Assembly: GCA_021286765.1 (NCBI GenBank) | Contig: JAJTBS010000002.1 | Coordinates: forward strand, 62,001-126,000 | DNA: 64,000 bases | Direction: 5' to 3' | Source of the DNA: Holophagaceae bacterium | GTDB taxonomy: Bacteria; Acidobacteriota; Holophagae; Holophagales; Holophagaceae | In this document: positions 34,876 through 43,266 of the stretch, one piece after another | Layout of the letters: every line of letters begins with the position of its first letter | How positions within the stretch are numbered: the stretch's first letter is position 1 | Notes under the pieces: model-generated | Told to the model about the DNA's origin: nothing | Databases searched by the model: none | What the model saw: the letters and a program-made list of their open reading frames with translations, nothing else | Made by a program: the position numbers and the translations under genes

Positions 34876-35924
34876 GCCTTGGCCGCGAGCTTGGGTTCGA
34901 GGAGGTTGAGCACGAAGCGGCCGAGGGCATCCGCATCGGCTCGGGCGTTGCGGGCAGGCAGGCCCAGGGTGGCCACGAAACGCTCGCCCACGCGGTTGTC
35001 CGTGGCGGGGCCGGCCACGAGGTCGGTCTGGATGCCGTAGGCGGACGACAGGTTGTGGACGGCCCCGGCCGCACCCACCGGGTCGTTGGCGCAGACGATG
35101 AACACGCCGCTCAGGGCCATGAGCTCGGCATCCTGCAGGATGGCCTGCACGCCGTACTCGCCCATGATGCCGTCGCCGGTCTCGGCCACGATGACATCCA
35201 CGCCGTGGGAGGCCAGCTCCGAGAAGATCACGTGCGAGACGCCGGCGGCGCTGCCCGCATCGGTGCACACGATGCCCGCATCGGTGAAGTCCAGGGCCAC
35301 CTCGGCGCCGTAGTCGCGCATGGCCAGGGCATCCCGCATGAGCGAGACACCCGTGAGCTTGCAGGCGCCCACGCGGTACCCGGCGCGGCTGAGCTGGCGG
35401 ATGGTGGCGCAGGCGGCGGCGGTCTTGCCGGCGTTCATGCAGGTGCCGGCCACGTAGACGACGGGGCAGTGGGCCGAGAGGCCCGTGCCCTTGAGGGCGC
35501 CCATGCGGATGTGCGCGGGCTGGCCCGATCGGGACTGGAACTCGGGGAACACCAGCACCTGGCCCAGCACCTCCAGCTCGAAGGGCTTGCCCACATCGGG
35601 GTTGTGCGAGAGGCACTGGCCGATGACGCCGCCCATGTTCAGCAGGTTCACGGTGTCGCCGGGCTTCAGGCTCTTCGGCATCACGCCCTCGTAGCCCTGC
35701 AGCGCGTTGCGGTGGCCCAGGGCGCCCACCAGGATGTCGCCGTCATGCAGCGTGCTCATGCGGCCGTGGGGATCCTCCAGCTGGTTATAGGTGCTCTTCT
35801 CGCCCCGCACCTTGCAGGCGATGACGGAGCCCTCCTCCAGCAGGATCTCGCTGCCGAGGGTGAGCGTGCGGCCCAGCCGCAGGTTGCGGGTGACCGAGGC
35901 GAGCTTGTCGACGTGGATTCTCAT
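34872..35924 (-). CDS. P-loop protein of unknown function embedded in the arginine operon (DUF1611/DgcN-like fold)
   Basis: 350 residues. The N-terminal 130 residues are beta-rich with GGV and GD turns and contain no recognised domain. The C-terminal half is a SIMIBI-type P-loop domain: Walker A G160-TCMNAGKT-168, a K189-LTG switch (GACKLTG), and an acidic DVIVAETGDGIMGEYG at 243-258. The order and spacing resemble DUF1611/DgcN and, more distantly, BioD. DgcN has been reported as a D-glutamate N-acetyltransferase. The gene lies 15 bases after argG and overlaps argC by 4, so it is surely part of the pathway unit. No argA or argJ is present, so it may supply N-acylglutamate; this is inference. 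Confidence 0.6.
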   Translation of the reverse strand: MRIHVDKLASVTRNLRLGRTLTLGSEILLEEGSVIACKVRGEKSTYNQLEDPHGRMSTLHDGDILVGALGHRNALQGYEGVMPKSLKPGDTVNLLNMGGVIGQCLSHNPDVGKPFELEVLGQVLVFPEFQSRSGQPAHIRMGALKGTGLSAHCPVVYVAGTCMNAGKTAAACATIRQLSRAGYRVGACKLTGVSLMRDALAMRDYGAEVALDFTDAGIVCTDAGSAAGVSHVIFSELASHGVDVIVAETGDGIMGEYGVQAILQDAELMALSGVFIVCANDPVGAAGAVHNLSSAYGIQTDLVAGPATDNRVGERFVATLGLPARNARADADALGRFVLNLLEPKLAAKA

Positions 35925-35939
35925 GGGGACCTCGGGCGA

Positions 35940-37127
35940 TCAGTTGGGCTTGGCTTTGAGGGTGAGGGTCTGCTGGACGCCGAAGACCTTGGCGAAGCCC
36001 GCGGCCTCGGCACCGGTCCACAGCTTGTTGGCCTCGCCGTAGGTGGCGATGCGCGGGTCCATCAGCGAGTAGGGCGACTGCACGCCCTCCACCACGAAGG
36101 TGCGGGGGTGCAGGGTGAGGCGCACCTCGCCGCAGACGCGGTCCTGGCTGGACTGCAGGAAGGCCTCCAGGTCGCGGGCCAGGGGATCGAAGAAGTGGCC
36201 CTCGTGCAGCAGCGAACCGTAGAGGTTGCCCAGGCTCTCCTTCCAGAACAGCTGCTTGCCGCTCAGCACCAGCTTCTCCAGCTCGCGGTGCGCGCCGACG
36301 AGCAGGTGCGCGGCCGGGGCTTCGAAGCCCACGCGGCCCTTGATGCCAAGGATCGTGTCCCCCAGGTGCACGCCGCGGCCAATGCCGTAGACCTTGCCCA
36401 CGGCGTTGAGCTGGGCGATCAGGGTGACCGGGTCCATGGCCATGCCGTCGAGGGCCACGGGCACGCCCTGGTCGAAGCTGAGGGTCAGCACCTTGGGCGT
36501 CAGCGAGCCGATGACACCGCCGGGGAAGGCCGCCTCCGGCAGGGTGCTCCAGGCATTGAGGGTCTCGCGGCCGCCCACGCTGGTGCCCCACATGCCCTCG
36601 TTGATGGAGTAGTCCTTGGTCTTCTCGGGGAAGGGGAAGCCCCGCTCGGCGCAGTAGGCCATCTCCTCGGCCCGGGACAGGCCCAGGTCGCGGATGGGCG
36701 TGAGGATCTGCAGCTCGGGGGCCAGGGCGCGGAAGGCCACATCAAAGCGGATTTGGTCGTTGCCCGCCCCGGTGGAGCCATGGGCGATGGCATCGGCTTT
36801 CATTTCCTTGGCGAGCTCCGCCACGGCGCGGGCTTGGCAGACCCGCTCGGCGGACACGGAGAGGGGATACATCTGGCCGCGCAGCACATTGCCATAGACG
36901 AGGTAGCGGAGGTAGCCCTCGAAGAGTCCCGCCCGGGCATCCACCGTGGTGTGGCTGATGGCGCCCAGCTTGGGCGAGGCGGCCTCGATGCGGGCCAGCT
37001 CCTCGGGCGAGAAGCCGCCGGTGTTCACGGTGACCGTGGCCACGTCGTAGCCCTGCTCCTTCAGATAGAGCACGCAGAAGGAGGTGTCGAGGCCGCCGGA
37101 GAAGGCGAGGACGGCGAGCTTGCTCAT
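35940..37127 (-). CDS. argG: Argininosuccinate synthase
   Basis: 395 residues. It joins citrulline and aspartate with ATP to give argininosuccinate. The PPi-loop AFSGGLDTS lies at 8-16. The citrulline/aspartate site strings AERVCQARAVAELAKE, AHGSTGAGNDQIRFD, the KDYSINEGMWGTSVGG region and GIGRGVHLGDTILGIKGR follow in order. The protein resembles the group found with acylornithine transcarbamylase operons, for example in Bacteroidetes. The ATG at 37127 is preferred over the frame's 35-codon upstream extension because AGGA lies 6 bases before it. The P-loop gene begins 15 bases downstream, and argH ends 10 bases upstream of the ATG. Confidence 0.95.
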   Translation of the reverse strand: MSKLAVLAFSGGLDTSFCVLYLKEQGYDVATVTVNTGGFSPEELARIEAASPKLGAISHTTVDARAGLFEGYLRYLVYGNVLRGQMYPLSVSAERVCQARAVAELAKEMKADAIAHGSTGAGNDQIRFDVAFRALAPELQILTPIRDLGLSRAEEMAYCAERGFPFPEKTKDYSINEGMWGTSVGGRETLNAWSTLPEAAFPGGVIGSLTPKVLTLSFDQGVPVALDGMAMDPVTLIAQLNAVGKVYGIGRGVHLGDTILGIKGRVGFEAPAAHLLVGAHRELEKLVLSGKQLFWKESLGNLYGSLLHEGHFFDPLARDLEAFLQSSQDRVCGEVRLTLHPRTFVVEGVQSPYSLMDPRIATYGEANKLWTGAEAAGFAKVFGVQQTLTLKAKPN

Positions 37128-37137
37128 GGGGTTCCTT

Positions 37138-38496
37138 TCAGGCGGTCCAGAGGGCGGATTCGGCGTCGGCGTGGATCTCGCGCTTGGCCTCGATCCAGGC
37201 GCGGGCCTGCGCGAGGTCGGCGGCAAGGTCATCCAGGCCCAGGTTGCCGGCGCCGCCCAGGTGCGTGGCCGTGAGGGCGGCGCGATCGGGGGCGAAGGTG
37301 CCTTCCTGGATCTGCTGCGCGACCTTGCGGTAGGCCTCGCGGAAGGGCATGCCGCCCTGCACGAAGACGTAGGCCTGGTGGGCGGCGTAGAGCTCGTCGG
37401 TGCTGGCGGCGGCGGTGGCCTCGGCGTTCACGTTCAGGGCGGGGATCAGCCGCACCAGCACGCCGAAGAGCTCATCGGCCTGCCGCAGGCCCAGGATGAC
37501 GGGGCGCTTGAGCAGCTGCAGGTCGCGGTGGTAGCTGGAGGGCAGGCCCGAGGCGATCTGCTCCACCAGTGTGGCCGTTCCGCGCAGCTCGCGGCAGCGG
37601 CCGCGGGCCAGCTCGACCACATCGGGGTTCTTCTTCTGAGGCATGATGCTCGAGCCCGTGGTGAAGGCATCTGGCAGCTTGAGGAAACCGAACTCCTCGG
37701 TGCTGTAGAAGGACACATCCCACAGGAACTTCTCGAGCACGCCGCCCGTGGAGGCGGCCCACTGCAGCAGGGCGGTCTCGTGGCGGCCGCGGCTGTTCTG
37801 CACGTCGATGGGGCTGCGCTGCACCTTGGAGAAGCCCAGCAGCTTCGCCGTGAGCTCCCGGTCGATGGGCAGGGGCACACCGAAGCCGGCGGCCGATCCC
37901 AGCGGGCAGCGGTCGAGCCGCTGATACACCGACTGCAGGGCTTCCAGCTCCTCCAGCAGGCCCTCGGCGAAGGCGGCGGCCCACATGCCGAAGGTGCTGG
38001 GCATGGCCCGGCGCAGGTGGGTGTAGCCCGGCAGGGCCTCCTGCTCGTGCGCGCGGGCGAAGGCGAGGAAGGCCTCGGCCAGGTCGGACACGCGCAGGCC
38101 CAGGCGCAGCAGGGCGTCCCGCAGATACAGGCGGAAGGCGAGGATGACCTGGTCGTTGCGCGAGCGGCCCAGGTGGATGCGCTGGCCCACGGCGCCGAGG
38201 CTGCGGGTGAGGTCGGCCTCGATGGCGGTGTGGCCGTCCTCCATGTGGGGCGGGATGGGGAAGGCGTTCTGCCGGGCCAGGTTGGCGATGCGCTTCAGCC
38301 CGCGCACGAGGGCGGTGGCATCGGGGCCTTCCAGCAGGCCCGTCGCCGCCAGCATCTTGGCGTGGGCTGCACTTCCCTGGCAGTCCCAGGGCAGCAGCGT
38401 CAGGTCGGTGTCCGGGTCCTCGCCCACGGTGAAGCGGTGGATGGCCACATCCAGCGGCAGGTCCTTGGCCCAGAGGGTCGTTCCGTCGGGCTTCAT
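37138..38496 (-). CDS. argH: Argininosuccinate lyase
   Basis: 452 residues, cytoplasmic tetramer. It splits argininosuccinate to arginine and fumarate. Family motifs seen: HMEDGHTAIEADLT and LGRSRNDQV near residues 84-117, LPGYTHLRRAMPSTFGM (catalytic Thr-His region) and the signature loop GSSIMPQKKNPDVVE with the catalytic Ser. Length is normal. Its ATG overlaps the argE stop (ATGA). It is the last chemical step of the pathway encoded in this operon. Confidence 0.95.
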   Translation of the reverse strand: MKPDGTTLWAKDLPLDVAIHRFTVGEDPDTDLTLLPWDCQGSAAHAKMLAATGLLEGPDATALVRGLKRIANLARQNAFPIPPHMEDGHTAIEADLTRSLGAVGQRIHLGRSRNDQVILAFRLYLRDALLRLGLRVSDLAEAFLAFARAHEQEALPGYTHLRRAMPSTFGMWAAAFAEGLLEELEALQSVYQRLDRCPLGSAAGFGVPLPIDRELTAKLLGFSKVQRSPIDVQNSRGRHETALLQWAASTGGVLEKFLWDVSFYSTEEFGFLKLPDAFTTGSSIMPQKKNPDVVELARGRCRELRGTATLVEQIASGLPSSYHRDLQLLKRPVILGLRQADELFGVLVRLIPALNVNAEATAAASTDELYAAHQAYVFVQGGMPFREAYRKVAQQIQEGTFAPDRAALTATHLGGAGNLGLDDLAADLAQARAWIEAKREIHADAESALWTA

Positions 38497-39572
38497 CGCG
38501 CACCTGCCTCAGTCTGGGTCACCTGCAGCTTGAAGAAGGAGGTGGCGAGGGTGGCGTAGAAAGCCGCGCCGGCTTCGAGCTCCTGCAGCGTGAGGTACTC
38601 GTTGGGGCTGTGGCTGCGGAAGGTGTCGCCAGGGCCCACCTTCACGGCGGGAATGCCGCCGAGGAAGGCCCAGTCCGACGTGGTGCCCGAGCCCACGGGA
38701 CCCGCCTTGCCTGCGGCCGACAGGGCGGCGCGGACGATGGGGTGATTGGGATCCGTGCCCTTGGGCAGGTAGCGCTTGGAGTGGATGGCGACCTCGCTCT
38801 CCAGCTGCCGCTGGAAGGTGGCCAGGAGGTCGTCGTGGTCCTGGTCGGGGCCCGTGCGCAGGTCGATGAAGAACTCGCAGGCATCGGGTACCTGGTTGCG
38901 CCGGAGTCCGCCCTGGATCTGGGTGACCTGGGCCTTCTGGGAGCCCAGCAGCGGGTGCGGCGGGAACGCCATGGCGGCCACCTTTGCGATGTCCCGGGCG
39001 GCCTTGTGGATGGCGTTCTCGGCGCCCAGCATTTGGGCGTTGGCCACGTGGCCGCTGGTGCCGCGGGCCGTGCACTTCAGCAGGAGCATGCCCCGCTGGG
39101 CGGCGCAGACACGCAGACCCGTGGGCTCGCCCACCACGGCGCCATCGAAGGGGCCGAGCTGATCGAGGATGGTGGCGATGCCCTGGCCGCCAGTCTCTTC
39201 TTCCGCGGTGAGGGCCACCACGATTTCGCCTTGGAGGGGCTGCTTCGACAGCTCGCGGGCCGCAAGCAGGATGGCCGCCACGCAGCCCTTGGCGTCGTTG
39301 GCGCCCAGGCCCTGGAGCCGATTGCCATTCCAGACAGGCGAGAAGGGATCGCCCTCCCAGCCCGCGCAGGGCGGCACGGTGTCGAGGTGGGAGTTGAGCA
39401 GCAGGCGGGAGCCGCCGGTGGGGCCGAAGCTGAACCAGAGGTTGTGCCCCTGGCGCTGGACCTGGAAGCCCTGGGCACCCAGGTGGTCCACCAGCAGGTC
39501 GGCGAGGGGGCCTTCCTGACCGGACACGCTGGGCGTGCCCACGAGCAAGGTGATCAGCTCAGCGGGGCTCAT
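38493..39572 (-). CDS. argE: N-acylcitrulline/N-acylornithine deacylase (M20)
   Basis: 359 residues. A metal-dependent deacylase. Ligands H62-x-D64 (SHLDTVP), D93 (GANDAKGC), the acid E124/E125 (AEEETGG), E149 (GEPT) and the final His in SHSPNEY are all present. With the acylornithine transcarbamylase next door, the expected substrate is N-acyl-citrulline rather than acetylornithine. Overlaps both neighbours by ATGA (with argB upstream and argH downstream). The symbol is used in the sense of the operon deacylase; the true acyl group needs assay. Confidence 0.88.
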   Translation of the reverse strand: MSPAELITLLVGTPSVSGQEGPLADLLVDHLGAQGFQVQRQGHNLWFSFGPTGGSRLLLNSHLDTVPPCAGWEGDPFSPVWNGNRLQGLGANDAKGCVAAILLAARELSKQPLQGEIVVALTAEEETGGQGIATILDQLGPFDGAVVGEPTGLRVCAAQRGMLLLKCTARGTSGHVANAQMLGAENAIHKAARDIAKVAAMAFPPHPLLGSQKAQVTQIQGGLRRNQVPDACEFFIDLRTGPDQDHDDLLATFQRQLESEVAIHSKRYLPKGTDPNHPIVRAALSAAGKAGPVGSGTTSDWAFLGGIPAVKVGPGDTFRSHSPNEYLTLQELEAGAAFYATLATSFFKLQVTQTEAGAR

Positions 39573-40486
39573 CCGGCCACTCCGACGGGAAGCCCCGGCA
39601 CGATCATCGTCCCGCTGCCTTCGTTGGTGAAGACCTCTGCCAGCAGCGCATCCGGGGCCAGGCCGCTCACCAGGTGGGCGCTGGGCACGCCGCCGGCCAG
39701 CGCCGCCTTCACGGCGGTGACCTTGGGCCGCATGCCGCCGCTGATGATGCCCTTGGCCTCGAAGGCGGCGAGCTCTTCCAGCGTGGCGTGGGGGATCAGC
39801 GAGGAGGACTTGGCGAGGTCCTTCAGCAGCCCCGGCACCGACAGCAGGAAGAACAGCTTCTCAGCGCCCACCGCCGCCGCCAGGCTGGCGGCGATGGTGT
39901 CGGCGTTGGTGTTGTAAATGGCGCCGTCTTCCCCCCCGGAAAGCGGCGCCACCACCGGCACGAAGCCCCCTTCGAGCAAGTGGCTGAGGACATGGGGATC
40001 AATGGCATCGATGTCGCCCACGAGGCCGTAGTCCACCAGCTGGGGCTCGGTGGCGCCATCGGGGATCACGGCCACGGGCGGCCGCTTGTGGGCCTTGACC
40101 AACCCGGCGTCGAGGCCCGTGAGGCCCACGGCGGGGACACCGGCCGCCTGCAGCTCCGCGAGCAGGTCCATGTGCACCTGGCCGGCGAAGACCATCTTGG
40201 CGGCGTCCAGCACCTCGGGGCTCGTCACCCGGCGGCCGGCCACCTTCTCGATGGGGATGTGCATGGCCTCGCAGACCGCATCCAGCTCCGACCCGCCGCC
40301 GTGCACGACCACCACCTGAATGGAGAAGGACCAGAGCAGCGCGATCTGCTCGCAGAGCGCCTTGCGGATCTTGGGCTCGGCCAGCACGTCGCCGCCCACC
40401 TTCACGACAAAGGTCTTGCCGCGGAAAAGGCGGACGTACTGGGAGGCTTCCTTGAGGGCGGCGTAGGGGTTCGGGGAGAGCGGCAT
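39569..40486 (-). CDS. argB: N-acylglutamate kinase
   Basis: 305 residues. It phosphorylates N-acyl-glutamate. K29 in VVKVGGDVL, HGGG at 62-65 and NTNADTIAA with the closing GGMRPKV string show the amino-acid-kinase fold. No GNAT domain is fused, unlike the bifunctional ArgB-ArgA of Xanthomonas, so it does not itself provide the first step. The ATG at 40486 has GAGG 5 bases before it; a GTG one codon earlier lies too close to that site. It overlaps argE by ATGA. Confidence 0.92.
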   Translation of the reverse strand: MPLSPNPYAALKEASQYVRLFRGKTFVVKVGGDVLAEPKIRKALCEQIALLWSFSIQVVVVHGGGSELDAVCEAMHIPIEKVAGRRVTSPEVLDAAKMVFAGQVHMDLLAELQAAGVPAVGLTGLDAGLVKAHKRPPVAVIPDGATEPQLVDYGLVGDIDAIDPHVLSHLLEGGFVPVVAPLSGGEDGAIYNTNADTIAASLAAAVGAEKLFFLLSVPGLLKDLAKSSSLIPHATLEELAAFEAKGIISGGMRPKVTAVKAALAGGVPSAHLVSGLAPDALLAEVFTNEGSGTMIVPGLPVGVAG

Positions 40487-40516
40487 CACAACCTCGGGAT
40501 CAACAGGGCGGGTCGG

Positions 40517-41509
40517 TTAGAACTGGGAGAGCAGGTGGTGGATGGTGGCCCGCTGCACGTGGAAGCGGTTCTCGGCCTCATCGACCACGCGGCTCCAGGG
40601 GCCGTCGAGGACGCTGTCGTGGACCTCGAGGTTGCGGCGCACCGGCAGGCAGTGGGTGAAGATGGCTTCCTTCGCGGCCTTCTGCATGTGCGCGGCGGTG
40701 GGCATCCAGGCGCCGAGGTCGGCCATGGGCGCGGCGGTCAGGCCCGACTGGGTGGAAGGCCCCCAGGCCTTTGCGTAGACGGCGGCACTGCCCTCCAGGG
40801 CGGCGTCCTGGTCGTTCGTGTAGGTGATCTTCCCGCCCGTGGCGGCGGCATAGGCCTCGGCCTCGGCGCGGACCTCGGCGCTCAGTTCGTAGCCCTTGGG
40901 GTGGGCCACGCGGATCTCGGTGCCGCAGGCGGCGGCGGTGAGCAGGAAGGAGTTGGGCACGGCCTTGGGCAGGGGTTTGATGTGCGGCGCCCAGGTGAGG
41001 GTGACGGGCACCTTCGTGCTGCCGTGGGCCTCCTGGATGGTGAGCAGGTCGGCGAGGCCCTGGTGCGGGTGCTCTCGGGCGCTCTCCATGCTCAGCACTG
41101 GCACGGTGGAGAAGCGCCGGAAGGCATTGATGACAGGATCGATTTCATCTTCCGCATCGCCATTGCCGTGGCTGAAGGTGCGCACGGCCAGCAGGTCTGC
41201 GTAGCGGCCCAGCACGGGCACGCCTTCGCGCACATGCTCGGCGCGATCCTCGTTCATGATGGCGCCGTCGCGGTCCTCGAGCTTCCAGGTACCCGCGCCC
41301 ACTTCCAGCACGATGGCGTGGCCGCCGTGACGCAGCATGGCCGCCTCGAAGCTGGCCCGGGTGCGCAGGCTGGGGTTGAAGAACACCATGCCCAGGATGC
41401 GGTCGATGAAGATGGCGCCGGGGCGGTTCTTCTTCCAGGTGGCGGCGGTGGCGAGGATCTCCTTGACCCCGTCGGGGCCCAGATCCGAGATGCGGGTGAA
41501 GTGCTTCAT
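40517..41509 (-). CDS. argF': N-succinyl- or N-acetylornithine transcarbamylase
   Basis: 330 residues. It adds the carbamoyl group to N-acyl-ornithine. The carbamoyl-phosphate loop FFNPSLRTRASFE (43-55) and TWAPHIKPL, VYAKAWG, THCLPVRRNLEVHDSV and DEAENRFHVQRA are those of the AOTCase/SOTCase family and differ from classical ArgF. The residue equivalent to Glu92 of the Xanthomonas enzyme (acetyl-specific) and Pro90 of the Bacteroides enzyme (succinyl-specific) is A90, in NEDRAEH (86-92). Published mutants with Ala here prefer the succinyl substrate, as I recall. The ATG overlaps the argD stop, and argB follows 30 bases later. Confidence 0.92.
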   Translation of the reverse strand: MKHFTRISDLGPDGVKEILATAATWKKNRPGAIFIDRILGMVFFNPSLRTRASFEAAMLRHGGHAIVLEVGAGTWKLEDRDGAIMNEDRAEHVREGVPVLGRYADLLAVRTFSHGNGDAEDEIDPVINAFRRFSTVPVLSMESAREHPHQGLADLLTIQEAHGSTKVPVTLTWAPHIKPLPKAVPNSFLLTAAACGTEIRVAHPKGYELSAEVRAEAEAYAAATGGKITYTNDQDAALEGSAAVYAKAWGPSTQSGLTAAPMADLGAWMPTAAHMQKAAKEAIFTHCLPVRRNLEVHDSVLDGPWSRVVDEAENRFHVQRATIHHLLSQF

Positions 41510-42654
41510 TTCGACTCCGGCTGGAAGGCGTGGATGGCGGTGATGAGCGCGGTCAGGGCCTCGGCGCTGACATTGAGGGGGGGCATGAGGCGCAGCACCG
41601 AGGCGTCGCCCGAGCCACCGACGAGGAGATGCTGGGCCAGGAGGTGCTTCTTGAGGGCGGCGGCGTGGGCACTGCGCAGGCCCAGCAGCAGGCCTTCACC
41701 CACGACCTCCGTGACCACGGAGCCCACCAGCTCTTTCCGCAGCCGGGCCGCGGCGGCCATGGCGTTGGGCATCAGGCCTTCGTGGGCGATGACGTCGACG
41801 GTGGCCAGCAGCGCGGCGCAGGCCAGGGGCCCGCCGCCGAACGTGCTGCCGAGGTCGCCGCCTTTGAGCTTGGCGGCAACCTCCACCGTCATCAGCAGCG
41901 CGCCCATGGGCACGCCCGAGGCCAGGCCCTTGGCGGAGGTGATGAGGTCGGGGCGGACGCCATAGAACTGCGCGGCGAAGGGGGTTCCCAGTCGGCCCAT
42001 GCCGGTCTGGATCTCATCGAAGATGAGCAGGGTGCCGGCGGCGTTGCACTTGGCGCGCAGGGCCTGGAACCACTCGCGCGACGCGGTCTTGATGCCCGCC
42101 ATGCTCTGGATGGGTTCCAGGATGACGCCGGCCAGGTCGGAGAAATCGGCGGCGGCCAGGGCGGCGAGGTCGCCGAAGGGCAGGCGGACGCAGGGCACCA
42201 GCTGGTCGGCAAAGGGCTCGGTGATCTTCGGATCGTCGGTGACGGAGAGGGCCAGCAGCGTGCGGCCGTGCCAGCCGCCCTGGAAGGCGCCCAGGGTCTT
42301 CCGGCCCGTGAGCAACAGGGCCAGCTTCAGGGCGTTCTCGTTGGCCTCGGCACCGCTGTTGCAGAAGAAGACCGAGTCCATGCCCGCGAAGGCGGTGATC
42401 CGGGTGGCGGCTTCGTCGCGCACGGGCAGCGCCGCGGCGGCAGAGTAGAAGAGGAGCGAGCCAGCCTGTTCGGCCACGGCCTTCACCACCTTGGGATGGC
42501 TGTGACCCGTGGCGCAGACGCAGTGGCCCCCGTAGAAATCCCACCAGGCCTGGCCCTGGGCATCGAACACGCGATCCGCCTCGCCACGCACCAGGGGAAA
42601 GGGATAGGGGGCGTAGGTGGGAAGCAGGGCTGGGATCGGAGGGGTGGCAGTCAT
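41506..42654 (-). CDS. argD: Acylornithine aminotransferase
   Basis: 382 residues, PLP-dependent class III. It converts N-acyl-glutamate semialdehyde to N-acyl-ornithine. The Schiff-base Lys is K242 in SAKGLASG, with GAEANENALK and FDEIQTGMGR (211-221) for PLP binding. It is the first gene of the operon. The ATG at 42654 is chosen because the homologous region begins there; the frame continues 28 codons into the operator region. The ArgR-like palindromes lie 13-165 bases upstream, so repression by arginine is very likely. Confidence 0.93.
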   Translation of the reverse strand: MTATPPIPALLPTYAPYPFPLVRGEADRVFDAQGQAWWDFYGGHCVCATGHSHPKVVKAVAEQAGSLLFYSAAAALPVRDEAATRITAFAGMDSVFFCNSGAEANENALKLALLLTGRKTLGAFQGGWHGRTLLALSVTDDPKITEPFADQLVPCVRLPFGDLAALAAADFSDLAGVILEPIQSMAGIKTASREWFQALRAKCNAAGTLLIFDEIQTGMGRLGTPFAAQFYGVRPDLITSAKGLASGVPMGALLMTVEVAAKLKGGDLGSTFGGGPLACAALLATVDVIAHEGLMPNAMAAAARLRKELVGSVVTEVVGEGLLLGLRSAHAAALKKHLLAQHLLVGGSGDASVLRLMPPLNVSAEALTALITAIHAFQPESK

Positions 42655-42666
42655 GCAGACATCCTG

Positions 42667-42819
42667 TGCATATGCGCGCATGGACGATGCATAACCAAGC
42701 GGCAATTTGCATATTATGCAACTACAAATGACCAACACAAGCAGAAATTTCTGTAAATTTCAAGCTTCATGGAGGAATGGGGTTGTTGAAATATGCAATT
42801 TCATGCATCATTCATGCAT
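42667..42819. promoter_or_regulatory. Array of ArgR-like operators between argD and argR
   Basis: At least four TGCAT-based palindromes lie in this divergent region. They are TGCATATGCGCGCA at 42667-42680 (imperfect), the perfect 15-base TTGCATATTATGCAA at 42707-42721, ATGCA-6-TGCAT at 42793-42808 and ATGCAT-5-ATGCAT at 42803-42819. They are analogous to E. coli ARG boxes (TGAAT/ATTCA) but use TGCAT half sites. The last overlaps the argR start codon. The AT-rich middle (42720-42770) probably contains both promoters. Confidence 0.7.
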
Positions 42820-43225
42820 GGATCTGGATGCCCTCATCCTCCGTCTGCTGGACGACGCCCCCATCATCGACCAGGGGGACCTCCAGGTCCGCCTGAAGGC
42901 CGTGGGCCACGAGCTGACCCAATCCACCCTCTCCCGGCGCCTGAAGCGCCTAGGCGTGCAGAAGGTGCAGGGCCGCTACCGCCGGGTGGAGTCCGGCGGC
43001 CAGCAGGCCCTTCCTGAGGTGAGCATCACGGAGGCACCGCCGAACCTCCTGGTGCTGCGCACGGCCCCCGGTTTTGCCCAGGCCCTGGGCCTCAGCCTCG
43101 ACTCGGATCCAGCGCCAGGCCAGATGGGCACCCTGGCTGGCGATGACACGGTGTTCGTGGCGGTGCTGCCCGAGCGCCTGGCCGAGGTGAAGGCCCACCT
43201 GGCGCGGGTGCTGGCGGCACGCTGA
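42818..43225 (+). CDS. argR: Arginine repressor ArgR
   Basis: 135 residues. The N-terminal winged helix has GHELTQSTLSRRLKRLGVQKV (matching the TQATLSRDLKELG pattern), and the C-terminal hexamerisation/arginine-binding domain ends with GTLAGDDTVFVAV, where the double Asp binds arginine. The start is uncertain: ATG 42818 is where similarity begins, and ATG 42803 (five codons longer, MHHSC) is also in frame. Neither has a Shine-Dalgarno, and both lie inside the operator array, so the gene is probably autoregulated, possibly on a leaderless mRNA. It is divergent from the operon it controls. Confidence 0.92.
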   Translation: MDLDALILRLLDDAPIIDQGDLQVRLKAVGHELTQSTLSRRLKRLGVQKVQGRYRRVESGGQQALPEVSITEAPPNLLVLRTAPGFAQALGLSLDSDPAPGQMGTLAGDDTVFVAVLPERLAEVKAHLARVLAAR

Positions 43226-43266
43226 GTGCGTCCTGCCCTACACTCGAAGGATCCTGTGGAGCCTTC

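Noticed and set aside
35055..37274. About 739-codon open frame on the plus strand across the arg genes
   Set aside because: The product is an antisense shadow (His/Gly/Ala-rich with no motifs). argG and the P-loop gene on the other strand are well supported.
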